This document shows, piece by piece, positions 49,830 to 61,666 of a stretch of DNA of 64,000 bases (position 1 is the first letter of the stretch; each line of letters starts with the position of its first letter). The DNA comes from Dermacentor variabilis (Eukaryota; Arthropoda; Arachnida; Ixodida; Ixodidae), in assembly GCF_050947875.1 (NCBI RefSeq), contig NW_027460291.1:28147589-28211588 (forward strand). Direction: 5' to 3'. The notes under the pieces were generated by a model that was given only the letters and a program-made list of their open reading frames with translations, had not been told where the DNA came from and searched no databases. Position numbers and translations under genes: made by a program.

Positions 49830-50500
49830 CATACGTGGGTACATCAAAACGTAGGGCAATGCCGGGTCGACTAGCGATGGAGATAAAGAAGCTTTATGCA
49901 CTACCCATACGTGGGCCGATCCCGAAAATAGTACAATACAGGGCCCACCCGCGGCGAAGGTGAAGCAGGCGTTGAGCGCTCCGCATATGTGGTCCATCCA
50001 AAGGTAGTGCAATGCCGGGCCCACCCGCGGCGGAGGTGAAGCAGGCGTCAAGCACACCCCATACGTGGACGGATCCCTAAGATAGAGCAATACTGGTCCC
50101 ACCCACGGCGAAGGTGAAGCAGGCGTTGAGCGCTCCGCATATGTGGTCCATCCAAAGGTACTGCAATGCCCGGCCGACACGTGGAGGACGTGAAGCAGGC
50201 GTTAAGCTCGTCCCATACGTGGACCGATCCCGAAGATAGTGCAATACTGGACCCACCCGCCGAGCAGGTGAAGAAGGCGTTCAGCGCTCCGCATACGTGG
50301 GTGCATCCAAAGTAGTGCAATGCCGGGTCGATACGCGGTGTAGGTGAAGAAGCGTTAAGCACGCCCCATACGAGGGCCCATCCCGAATATAGTGCAATAC
50401 TGGTCCCACCCGCGGTGAAGGTGAAGCAGGCGTTGAGCGCTCCGCATACGTGGTCCATCCAAAGGTAGTGCAATGCCGGGTCGATTCGCTGTGGAGGTGA
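49830..50500 (+). other. Paralogous empty (pre-insertion) copy of the retrotransposon site
   Basis: 49830-50079 matches the left flank of the element (about 35281-35532) over rare variants such as TACATCAAAACGTAG, GTCGACTAGCGA, GAAGAAGCTTTA and CGTCAAGCACACCCCATAC. 50076 onward matches the right flank (40834 to about 41260) over CAAAGGTACTGCAATGCCC, TCGATACGCGGTGTAGG-type and CGCCCCATACG motifs. At the junction this copy reads GATCCCTAAGATAG with one CCTA. It therefore represents the sequence before insertion and fixes both ends of the element. Confidence 0.88.
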
Positions 50501-52489
50501 AGAAGCGTTAAGCACTCCCCATAGGTGGGTCTATCCCTAAGACAGCCCAATACTGGGCCCACCCGCGGTGGAGGTGAAGCAGGCGTTAAGCACTCCCCAT
50601 AAATGGGCCGATCCCCAAGATACTGCAATACTGGGCCAACCCCCGGCGAAGGTGAAGCAGGCGTTGAGTGTCCCGCATACGTGGGTCCATCCAAAGGTAG
50701 TGCAATGCCGGGCGCACCTGCGGCGGAAGTGAAGCAGGCGTTAAGCACTCCTCATACGTGGGCCGATACCGAAGTTAGTGCAATACTGGGCCCACCCGCG
50801 GCGGAGGTAAAGGAGGCGTAGTGCGCTCCGCATACGTGGTCCATCCAAAAGTAGTGCAATGCCGGGTCGATTCACTGTGGAGCTGAAGAAGCGTTAAGCA
50901 GTCCTCATCCGTGGGCCCATCCCGAAGATAGTGCAATACTGGTCCCACCCGAGGCGAAAGTGAAGCAGCCGCTGAGCGCTCCGCATACGTGGGTCCATCT
51001 AAAGGTAGAGCAATTCCGGGACGACACGCAGTGGAGGTAAAGCAGGCGTCAAGCACTACCCATACGTGGCCCAATCCCAAAGATATTTCAATACTGGGCC
51101 CACCCGCGGCGGAGGTGACGCGGTCGTTGAGCGCTCCGCATACGTGGGTCCATCCAAAGGTAGTGCAATGCCGGGCCGAACCGTGGTGAAGGTGAAGCAG
51201 GCGTTTAGCACTCCCCATACGTGTGCCGATACCGAAGGTAGTGGGTCCACCCTTGCGGAGGCGTTGAGCGCTCTGCATACGTGGGTCCATACAAAGGTAG
51301 TACAATGCCGGGTCGATTCGCTGTGGAGGTGAAGGAGCATTAAGCACTCCCCATACGTGGCCCCATCCCGAAGATGGTGCAATACTGGTCCCACCCGCGC
51401 CGAAGGTGAAGCAGGCGTTGAGCGCTCTGCATATGTAGTCCATCCATAGGTAGTGCAATGCCGGGCCGACACGCAGTGGAGGTCAAGCAGGCGTTAAACA
51501 CTGCCCATACGTGGCCTGATCCCTAAGATAGTGCAATAAAGGGCACAGCCGCGATGAAGGTGTAGCAGGCGTTGAGCGCTCCACATACGTGGTCCATCCA
51601 AAGCTATTGTAACGCCGGGTCGACCCGTGGTGGAAGTGAAGCATTAAGCACGCCCTATACGAGGGCCCATCCCGCATATAATGCAATACAGGGCACACCC
51701 GCGGCGGAGGTGAAGAAGACCTTCAGCGCTCCACATACGTGCTCCATCCAAAGGTAGTGCAATGCCGGGTCAATTCCCTGCTGAGCTGAAGAAGCGTTCA
51801 GCACTCCCCGTACGTGGGCCGATCCCGAAGATAGTGCAATACTGGTCCCACCCGCGGCGAAGGTGAAGCAGGCGTTGAGCGCTCCGCCTTCGTGGGTCCA
51901 TCGAAAGGTAGTGCAATGTCGAGCCGACACGCGGTGCAGGTGAAGCAGGCGTTAAGCACTCCCCATACGTGGGCCGATCCCTAAGACAGTGCAATACTGG
52001 GCCCAACCGCGGTGGAGGTGAAGCAGGCGTTAAGCACTCCACATAAATGGGCCGATCCCGAAGATAGTCCAATACTGAGCCCAGCCCTGGCGGAGGTGTA
52101 GCAGGCGTGGAGCGCTCCGCATACGTGGTCCATCCAAAGCTATTGCAATGCCGGGTCGATACGCGCTGGAGGTGAAGAAGCGTTAAGCACACCCCATACG
52201 TGGGCCCATGCCGCATATAGTGCAATACAGGGCCCATCCGCGGCGGGGGTAAAGCAGGCGTTGAGCGCTCCGCATACGCGGTCCATCCAAAGCTAGTGCA
52301 ATGCCGGTTCGACACGCGATGAGGGTGAAGAAGCGTGAAGCACTCCCCATACGTGGGCCGATACCGAAGATAGTGCAATACTGGGCCCACCCGTGGCGGA
52401 GGTGAAGCAGGCGTTGAGCGCTCCGCATACGTGGTCCATCCAAAGGGAGTTCAATGCCGGGTCGATTCGCTGTGGAGGTGAAGAAGCGT

Positions 52490-53160
52490 TAAGCACTCCC
52501 CATCCGTCTGTCCGTACCGAGAATAGTGCAATACTGGGCCCACCCGCGGTGGAGGTGAAGCAGGCGTTAAGCACTCCGCATAAATGGGCCGATCCCCAAG
52601 ATAGTGCAATGCTGGGCCCACCCGCGGTGAAGTTGAAGCAGGCGTTGAGCGCTCCGCACACGTTGGTCCATCTAAATGTGGTGCAATGCTGGGGCGACAC
52701 GCAGTGGAGGTAAAGCAGCCGTCAAACACTGCCCAAACGCGGCCCGATAACAAATATAGTCCAATACTGGGCCCACCCGCGGCGGAGGTGAAGCAGCCGT
52801 TGAGCGCTCCGCATACGTGGGTCCATCTAAAGGTCGTGCAATGCCGCGCCGACACGCAGTGGAGGTAAAGCAGGCGTCAAGCACTCCCCATACGTGGCCC
52901 GATCCCAAAGATATATCACTACTGGGCCCACCCGCGGTGGAGGTGACGCGGGCGTTGAGCGCTCCGCATACGTGGGTCCATCCAAAGGTAGTACAATGCC
53001 GGGCCGACACGTGGTGGAGGTGAAGCAGACGTTTAGCACTCCCCATACGTGGGCCGATACCGAAGATAGTGGGTCCACCCTGGCGGAGGCGTTGAGCGCT
53101 CTGCATACGTGGGTCCATCCAAAGGTAGTGCAATGCCGGGTCAACACGCGGTGGAGATGA
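52490..53160 (+). repeat. Satellite block repeated about 9.9 kb downstream
   Basis: About 52690-53160 matches 62592-63062 at offset 9902, including the GATAACAAATATAGTCC variant, the GCCGCGCCGACACGCAG variant and the 59-bp short A half-unit (near 53069 and 62967). A further block, about 56020-56560, matches 62249-62790 at offset 6229. This shows a mosaic of HOR fragments in the right arm. Confidence 0.7.
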
Positions 53161-54779
53161 AGAAGCGTTAAACACTCCCCATACGTGGGCTCATCCCGAA
53201 GATAGCGCAATACTGGTCCCACCCGCGGGGCAGGTGAAGCAGGCGTTCAGCGCTCCACATACGTGGGTCCAACGAAAGGTAGTGCAATGTCGGGCCGGCA
53301 CGCGGAGGAGGGGAAGCAGGCGTTGAGCGCTCCCGAAACGTGGGCCGATGCCGAAGTTAATAATGGGTTCCACCCGCGGCGAAGCTGAAGCAGGCGTTGA
53401 GAGCTCCGCATACGTGGGTCCATACATGGGTAGTGCAATGCCGGGTCGACACGCGGTGGAGATGAAGAAGCGTTAAACACTCCCCATACGTGGGCTCATC
53501 CCGAAGATAGCGCAATACTGGTCCCACCCGCGGGGAAGGTGAAGCAGGCGTTGAGCGCTCCACATACGTGGGTCCAACGAAAGTTGTGCAATGTCGGGCC
53601 GACACGCGGTGGAGGTGAAGCAGGCGTTAAGAACTCCTTATACTTGGGCGAATCGCTAAGACACTGCAATACGAGGCCCCCCGCGGTGGAGGGGAAGCAG
53701 GCGTTAAGTACTCCCCATAAATGGGCCGATACCGAAGCTGGTGCAATTCTGGGCCCACCCGCGGCGGAGGTGCAGCAGGCGTTGACCGCTCCGCATACGT
53801 CGTCCATCCAAAGGTAGTGCAATGCCGGGTCGATTCGCTGTGGAGGTGAAGAAGCGTTAAGCACGCTCCATACGTGGGCCCATCCCGAGGATATTGCAAT
53901 ACTGGGCCCACCCGCGGTGGAGATGAAGCAGGCGCTGAGCGCTCTGCATACGTGGGTCGATCCAAAGCTAGTGCAATGCCGGTTCGACACGCGGTGGAGG
54001 TGAAGAAGCGTTAAGCACTCCCCATACGTGGGCCGATCCCGAAGTTAGCGCAATACTGGGCCCACCCGCGGTGGAGATGAAGCACGCGTTAAGCACTCCG
54101 CATAAATGGGGCGATCCCCAAGATAGTGCAATACTGGGCCCACCCGTGGCGGAGGTGAAGCAGGCGTTGAGCGCTCCGCATACGTGGTCCATCCAGAGGT
54201 AGTTCAATGCCGGGTCGATTCGCTGTGGAGGTGAAGAAGCGTTAAGCACTCCCCATCCGTCTGCCCATAACGGGAATAGTGCAATACTGGGCCCACCCGC
54301 GGTGGAGGTGAAGCAGGCGTTAAGCACTCCGCATAAATGGGCCGATCCACAAGATAGTGCAATGCTGGGCCCACCCGCGGCGAAGTTGAAGCAGGCGTTG
54401 AGCGCTCCGCACACGTGGGTCCATCTAAAGGGAGTTCAATGCTGCGGCGACACGCTGTGGAGGTAAAGCAGGCGTCAAACACTGCCCAAACGTGGCCCGA
54501 TAACAAATATAGTTCAATATTGGGCCCACGCGCGGCGGAGGTGAAGCGGGCGTTGAGCGCTCCACATACGTGGGTCCATCCAAAGGTAGTACAATGCCGC
54601 GTCGATTCGCTGTGGAGGTGAAGAAGCATTAAGCACTCCCCATACGTGGCCCCATCCCGAAGATGGTGCAATACTGGTCCCACCCGCGGCGAAGGTGAAG
54701 CAGGCGTTGAGCGCTCCGCATATGTAGTCCATCCATAGGTAGTGCAATGCCGGGCCGACACGCGGTGGAGTTCAACCAG

Positions 54780-57700
54780 GCGTTAAGCACTGCCCATACG
54801 TGGCCCGATCCCTAAGATAGTGCAATACAGGGCACACCCACGGCCAAGGTGTAGCAGGCGTTGAGCGCTCCGCATACGTGGTCCATCCAAAGCTATTGTA
54901 ATGCCGGGTCGACCCGCGGTGGAGGTGAAGCGGTAAGCACGCCCTATACGTGGGCCCATCCCGCATATAATGCAATACAGGGCACACCCGCGGCGGAGGT
55001 GAAGAAGGCCTTCAGCGTCCACATACGTGCTCCATCCAAAGGTAGTGCAATGCCGGGTCAATTCGCTGCTGAGCTGAAGAAGCGTTAAGCACTCCCCGTA
55101 CGTGGGCCGATCCCGAAGATAGTGCAATACTGGTCCCACCCGCGGCGAAGGTGAAGCAGGCGTTGAGCGCTCCGCATTCGTGGGTCCATCGAAAGGTAGT
55201 GCTATGTCGGGCCGACACGCGGTGCAGGTGAAGCAGGCGTTAAGCACTCCCCATACGTGGACCGATCCCTAAGACAGTGCAATACTGGGCCCAACCGCGG
55301 TGGAGGTGAAGCAGGCGATAAGCACTCCCCATAAATGGGCCGATCCCGAAGATAGTGCAATACTGGGCCCAGCCCTGGCGGAGGGTGTAGCAGGCGTTGA
55401 GCGCTCCGCATACGTGGTCCATCCAAAGCTTTTGCAATGCCGGGTCGACACGCGGTGGAGGTGAAGAAGCGTTAAGCACACCCCATACGTGGGCCTATCC
55501 CGCATATAGTGCAATACTGGTCCCACCCGCGGTGAAGGTGAAGCAGGCGTTGAGCACTCCGCATACGTCGTACATCCAAAGGTAGTGCAATGCCTGGTCC
55601 ATTCGTTGGGGAGGTGAAGAAGCGTTAAGCACTCCCCATACGTAGGACCATCCCGAAGATAGTGCAATACTGGTCCCACCCGAGGCGAAGGTGAAGCAGG
55701 CGTTGAGCGCTCCGCATACGTGGTCCATCCAAAGGTAGTGCAATGCCGGGTCGACACGCTGTGGAGGTGAAGAAGCGTTAGGTACGTCCCATACGCGGGC
55801 CCATCCCGGATATAGTGCAATAACGGTCCCACCCGCGGTGAAGGTGAAGCAGGCGTTGAGCGCTACGCATACGTGGGTCCATCCAAAGGTAGTGCAATGC
55901 CGGGCCGACACGCGGTGGAGGTCAAGCAGGCGTTAAGCACTGCCCGTACGTGGCCCGATCCCTAAGATAGTGCAATACAGGGCACACCCGCGGCAAAGTT
56001 GAAGCAGGCGTTGAGCGCTCTGCATACGTGGGTCGATCCAAAGCTAGTGCAATGCCGGTTCGACGCGCGGTGGAGGTGATGAAGCGTTAAGCACTCCCCA
56101 TACGTGGGCCGATCCCGAAGATAGCGCAATAATGGGCCCACCCGCGGCGGAGGTGAAGCAGGTGTTGAGCGCTCCGCATACGTGGTCTATCCAAAGGTAG
56201 TGCAATGCGGGGTCTATTCGCTGTGGAGGTCAAGAAGCGTTAAGCACTCCCCATCCGTCTGCCCATACCGAGAATAGTGCAATGCTGGGCTCACCCGCGG
56301 CGAAGTTGAAGCAGGCGTTGAGCGCTCCGCACACGTGGGTCCATCTACAGGTAGTGCAATGCTGGGTCGACACGCAGTGGAGGTAAAGCAGGCGTCAAAC
56401 ACTGCCCAAACGTGGCCCGATAACAAATATAGTCCAATACTGGGCCCACCCGCGGCGGAGGTGAAGCAGCCGTTGAGCGCTCCGCATACGTGGGTCCATC
56501 TAAAGGTAGTGCAATGCCGCGCCGACACGCAGTGGCGGTAAAGCAGGCGTCAAGCACTCCCCATACGTGGCCTGATCCCAAAGATTTTTCACTACTGGGC
56601 CCACCCGCGGCGAAGCTGAAGCAGGCGTTGAGAGCTCCGCATACGTGGGTCCATACATAGGTAGTTGAATGCCGGGTCGACACGCGGTGGAGATGAAGAA
56701 GCGTTAAACACTCCCCATAGGTGGGCTCATCCCGAAGATAGCGCAATACTGGTCCCACCCGCGGGGAAGGTGAAGCAGGCGTTGAGCGCTCCACATACGT
56801 GGGTCCAACGAAAGGTAGTGCAATGGCGGGCCGACACGCGGTGGAGGTGAAGCAGGCGTTAAGAACTCCTTATACTTGGGCGAATCGCTAAGACACTGCA
56901 ATACGAGGCCCCCCGCGGTGGAGGGGAAGCAGGCGTTAAGTACTCCCCATAAATGGGCCGATACCGAAGCTGGTGCAATTCTGGGCCCACCTGCGGCGGA
57001 GGTGCCGCAGGCGTTGAGCGCTCCGCATACGTCGTCCATCCAAAGGTAGTGCAATGCGGGGTCTATTCGCTGTGGAGGTCAAGAAGCGTTAAGCACTCCC
57101 CATCCGTCTGCCCATAACGGGAATAGTGCAATAATGGGCCCACCCGCGGTGGAGGTGAAGCAGGCGTTAAGCACTCCGCATAAATGGGCCGATCCACAAG
57201 ATAGTGCAATGCTGGGCCCACCCGCGGCGAAGTTGAAGCAGGCGTTGAGCGCTCCGCACACGTTGGTCCATCTAAAGGGAGTGCAATGCTGGGGCGACAC
57301 GCAGTGGAGGTAAAGCAGGCGTCAAACACTGCCCAAACGTGGCCCGATAACAAATATAGTTCAATATTGGGCCCACCCGCGGCGGAGGTGAAGCGGGCAT
57401 TGAGCGCTCCACATACGTGGGTCCATCCAAAGGTAGTGCAATGCCGGGTCGACACACTGTGGAGGTGAAGAAGCGTTAAGTACGCCCCATACGCGCGCCC
57501 ATCCCGGATATAGTGCAATAACGGTCCCACCCGCGGTGAAGGTGAAGCAGGCGTTGAGCGCTACGCATACGTGGGTCCATCCAAAGGTAGTGCAATGCCG
57601 GGCCGACACGCGGTGGAGGTCAAGCAGGCGTTAAGCACTGCCCATACGTGGCCCGATCCCTAAGATAGTGCAATACAGGGCACACCCACGGCCAAGGTGT

Positions 57701-58560
57701 AGCAGGCGTTGAGCGCTCCGCATACGTGGTCCATCCAAAGCTATTGTAATGCCGGGTCGACCCGCGGTGGAGGTGAAGCGTTAAGCACGCCCTATACGTG
57801 GGCCCATCCCGCATATAATGCAATACACGGCATACCCGCGGCGGAGGTGAAGAAGGCCTTCAGCGCTCCACATACGTGCTCCATCAAAAGGTAGTGCAAT
57901 GCCGGGTCAATTCGCTGCTGAGTTGAAGAAGCGTTAAGCACTCCCCGTACGTGGGCCGATCCCGAAGATAGTGCAATACTGGTCCCACCCGCGGCGAAGG
58001 TGAAGCAGGCGTTGAGCGCTCCGCATTCGTGGGTCCATCGAAAGGTAGTGCTATGTCGAGCCGACACGCGGTGCAGGTGAAGCAGGCGTTAAGCACTCCC
58101 CATACGTGGGCCGATCCCTAAGACAGTGCAATACTGGGCCCAACCGCGGTGGAGGTGAAGCAGGCGATAAGCACTCCCCATAAATGGGCCGATCCCGAAG
58201 ATAGTGCAATACTGGGCCCAGCCCTGGCGGAGGGTGTAGCAGGCGTTGAGCGCTCCGCATACGTGGTCCATCCAAAGCTATTGCAATGCCGGGTCGACAC
58301 GCGGTGGAGGTGAAGAAGCGTTAAGCACACCCCATACGTGGGCCCATCCCGCATATAGTGCAATACTGGTCCCACCCGCGGTGAAGGTGAAGCAGGCGTT
58401 GAGCACTCCGCATACGTCGTACATCCAAAGGTAGTGCAATGCCTGGTCCATTCGTAGGGGAGGTGAAGAAGCGTTAAGCACTCCCCATACGTAGGACCAT
58501 CCCGAAGATAGTGCAATACTGGTCCCACCCGAGGCGAAGGTGAAGCAGGCGTTGAGCGCT
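54780..58560 (+). repeat. HOR pair, offset about 2848 bp
   Basis: About 54780-55690 matches 57630-58560 at offset 2848-2849, with shared rare variants (GGCACACCCACGGCCAAGG, AAGCTATTGTAATGCC, CGGCGGAGGGTGTAGC, GCCTGGTCCATTCG). The interval between, about 55700-57630, holds ordinary units and the divergent TACTTGGGCGAATC dimer at 56873. The marker CGCCCTATAC is at 54940 and 57788. Confidence 0.75.
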
Positions 58561-58859
58561 CCGCATACGTGGTCCATCCAAAGGTAGTGCAATGCCGGGC
58601 CCACCGGCGGAGGAGGTGAAGCAGGCGTTAAGCACTCCCCATACGTGGACCGATCCCGAAGTTAGTGTACTACTGCGCCCACCCGCGGCGGAGGTGAAGC
58701 AGTCGTTAAGCACTCCCCATACGTGGGCCCATCCCGAAGATAGTGCAATACTGGGCACATCCGCGGCGGGGGTAAAGCAGGCGTTGAGCGCTCCGCATAC
58801 GTGGTCCATCCAAAGCTAGTGCAATGCCGGTTCGACACGCGATGGGGGTGAAGAAGCGT

Positions 58860-61430
58860 GAAGCACGCCCTATACGTGTGCCCATCCCGCATATAATGCA
58901 ATACAGGGCACACCCGCGGCGGAGGTGAAGAAGGCCTTCAGCGCTCCACATACGTGCTCCATCCAAAGGTAGTGCAATGCCGGGTCAATTCGCTGCTGAG
59001 CTGAAGAAGCGTTAAGCACTCCCCGTACGTGGGCCGATCCCGAAGATGGTGCAATACTGGTCCCACCCGCGGCGAAGGTGAAGCAGGCGTTGAGCGCTCC
59101 GCATTCGTGGGTCCATCGAAAGGTAGTGCTATGTCGGGCCGACACGCGGTGCAGGTGAAGCAGGCGTTAAGCACTCCCCATACGTGGGCCGATCCCTAAG
59201 ACAGTGCAATACTGGGCCCAACCGCGGTGGAGGTGAAGCAGGCGATAAGCACTCCCCATAAATTGGCCGATCCCGAAGATAGTGCAATACTGGGCCCAGC
59301 CCTGGCGGAGGGTGTAGCAGGCGTTGAGCGCTCCGCATACGTGGTCCATCCAAAGTTATTGCAATGCCGGGTCGACACGCGGTGGAGGTGAAGAAGCGTT
59401 AAGCACACCCCATACGTGGGCCCATCCCGCATATAATGCAATACTGGTCCCACCCGCTTTGAAGGTGAAGCAGGCGTTGAGCGCTCCGCATACCGGGTCC
59501 ATCCAAAGGTAGTACAATGCCGGGTCGATTCGCTGTGGAGGTGAAGAAGCATTAAGCACTCCCCATACGTGGCCCCATCCCGAAGATGGTGCAATACTGG
59601 TCCCACCCGCGGCGAAGGTGAAGCAGGCGTTGAGCGCTCCGCATATGTAGTCCATCCATAGGTAGTACAATGCCGGGCCGACACGCGGTGGAGTTCAAGC
59701 AGGCGTTAAGCACTGCCCATACGTGGCCCGATCCCTAAGATAGTGCAATACAGGGCACACCCACGGCCAAGGTGTAGCAGGCGTTGAGCGCTCCGCATAC
59801 GTGGTCCATCCAAAGCTATTGTAATGCCGGGTCGACCCGCGGTGGAGGTGAAGCGTTAAGCACGCCCTATACGTGGGCCCATCCCGCATATAATGCAATA
59901 CAGGGCACACCCGCGGCGGAGGTGAAGAAGGCCTTCAGCGCTCCACATACGTGCTCCATCCAAAGGTAGTGCAATGCCGGGTCAATTCGCTGCTGAGCTG
60001 AAGAATCGTTAAGCACTCCCCGTACGTGGGCCGATCCCGAAGATAGTGCAATACTGGTCCCACCCGCGGCGAAGGTGAAGCAGGCGTTGAGCGCTCCGCA
60101 TTCGTGGGTCCATCGAAAGGTAGTGCTATGTCGGGCCGACACGCGGTGCAGGTGAAGCAGGCGTTAAGCACTCCCCATACGTGGGCCGATCCCTAAGACA
60201 GTGCAATACTGGGCCCAACCGCGGTGGAGGTGAAGCAGGCGATAAGCACTCCCCATAAATGGGCCGATCCCGAAGATAGTGCAATACTGGGCCCAGCCCT
60301 GGCGGAGGGTGTAGCAGGCGTTGAGCGCTCCGCATACGTGGTCCATCCAAAGCTATTGCAATGCCGGGTCGACACGCGGTGGAGGTGAAGAAGCGTTAAG
60401 CACACCCCATACGTGGGCCCATCCCGCATATAATGCAATACTGGTCCCACCCGCTTTGAAAGTGAAGCAGGCGTTGAGCGCTCCGCATACCGGGTCCATC
60501 CAAAGGTAGTACAATGCCGGGTCGATTCGCTGTGGAGGTGAAGAAGCATTAAGCACTCCCCATACGTGGCCCCATCCCGAAGATGGTGCAATACTGGTCC
60601 CACCCGCGGCGAAGGTGAAGCAGGCGTTGAGCGCTCCGCATATGTAGTCCATCCATAGGTAGTACAATGCCGGGCCGACACGCGGTGGAGTTCAAGCAGG
60701 CGTTAAGCACTGCCCATACGTGGCCCGATCCCTAAGATAGGGCAATACAGGGCACACCCACGGCCAAGGTGTAGCAGGCGTTGAGCGCTCCGCATACGTG
60801 GTCCATCCAAAGCTATTGTAATGCCGGGTCGACCCGCGGTGGAGGTGAAGCGTTAAGCACGCCCTATACGTGGGCCCATCCCGCATATAATGCAATACAG
60901 GGCACACCCGCGGCGGAGGTGAAGAAGGCCTTCAGCGCTCCACATACGTGCTCCATCCAAAGGTAGTGCAATGCCGGGTCAATTCGCTGCTGAGCTGAAG
61001 AATCGTTAAGCACTCCCCGTACGTGGGCCGATCCCGAAGATAGTGCAATACTGGTCCCACCCGCGGCGAAGGTGAAGCAGGCGTTGAGCGCTCCGCATTC
61101 GTGGGTCCATCGAAAGGTAGTGCAATGTCGGGCCGATACGCGGTGCAGGTGAAGCAGGCGTTAAGCACTCCCCATACGTGGGCCGATCCCTAAGACAGTG
61201 CAATACTGAGCCCAACCGCGGTGGAGGTGAAGCAGGCGTTAAGCACTCCCCATAAATGGGCCGATCCCCAAGATAGTGCAATACTGGGCCCAGCCCTGGC
61301 AGAGGTGTAGCAGGCGTGGAGCGCTCCGCATACGTGGTCCATCCAAAGCTATTGCAATGCCGGGTCGATACGCGGTGGAGGTGAAGAAGCGTTAAGCACA
61401 CCCCATACGTGGGCCCATCCCGCATATAGT
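58860..61430 (+). repeat. 997-bp tandem HOR units (two full, one partial)
   Basis: The marker CGCCCTATAC sits at 58866, 59863 and 60860, exactly 997 bp apart; the earlier one at 57788 is 1078 bp upstream. Copies are about 58860-59856, 59857-60853 and a partial copy from 60854 to about 61430. The first two agree almost base for base over long stretches. 997 bp is about 13 half-units, an odd number, which is possible because each unit holds one A/B chimeric half-unit (GCGATAAGCACTCCCCATAA). Confidence 0.85.
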
Positions 61431-61666
61431 GCAATACTGGGCCCATCCGCGGCGGGGGTAAAGCAGGCGTTGAGCGCTCCGCATACGCGGTCCATCCAAA
61501 GCTAGTGCAATGCCGGGTCGATACGCGGTGGAGGTGAAGAAGCGTTAAGCACACCCCATACGTGGGCCCATCCCGCATATAGTGCAATACTGGGCCCATC
61601 CGCGGCGGGGGTAAAGCAGGCGTTGAGCGCTCCGCATACGCGGTCCATCCAAAGCTAGTGCAATGC
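61361..61666 (+). repeat. Exact 153-bp tandem duplication
   Basis: 61361-61513 and 61514-61666 read identically by eye, with rare variants GGGTCGATACGCGG, CCATCCGCGGCGGGGG and ATACGCGGTCCATCC. The third repeat diverges at CGGTTCGATTCGC (61667). This is a recent single-dimer copy gain. Confidence 0.88.

Noticed and set aside
57780..60905. TATA-like motif GCATATAATGC repeated in units of the right arm
   Set aside because: It is a unit variant of the normal CCGAAGATAGTGC segment, carried by HOR copies. Nothing downstream looks like a gene.
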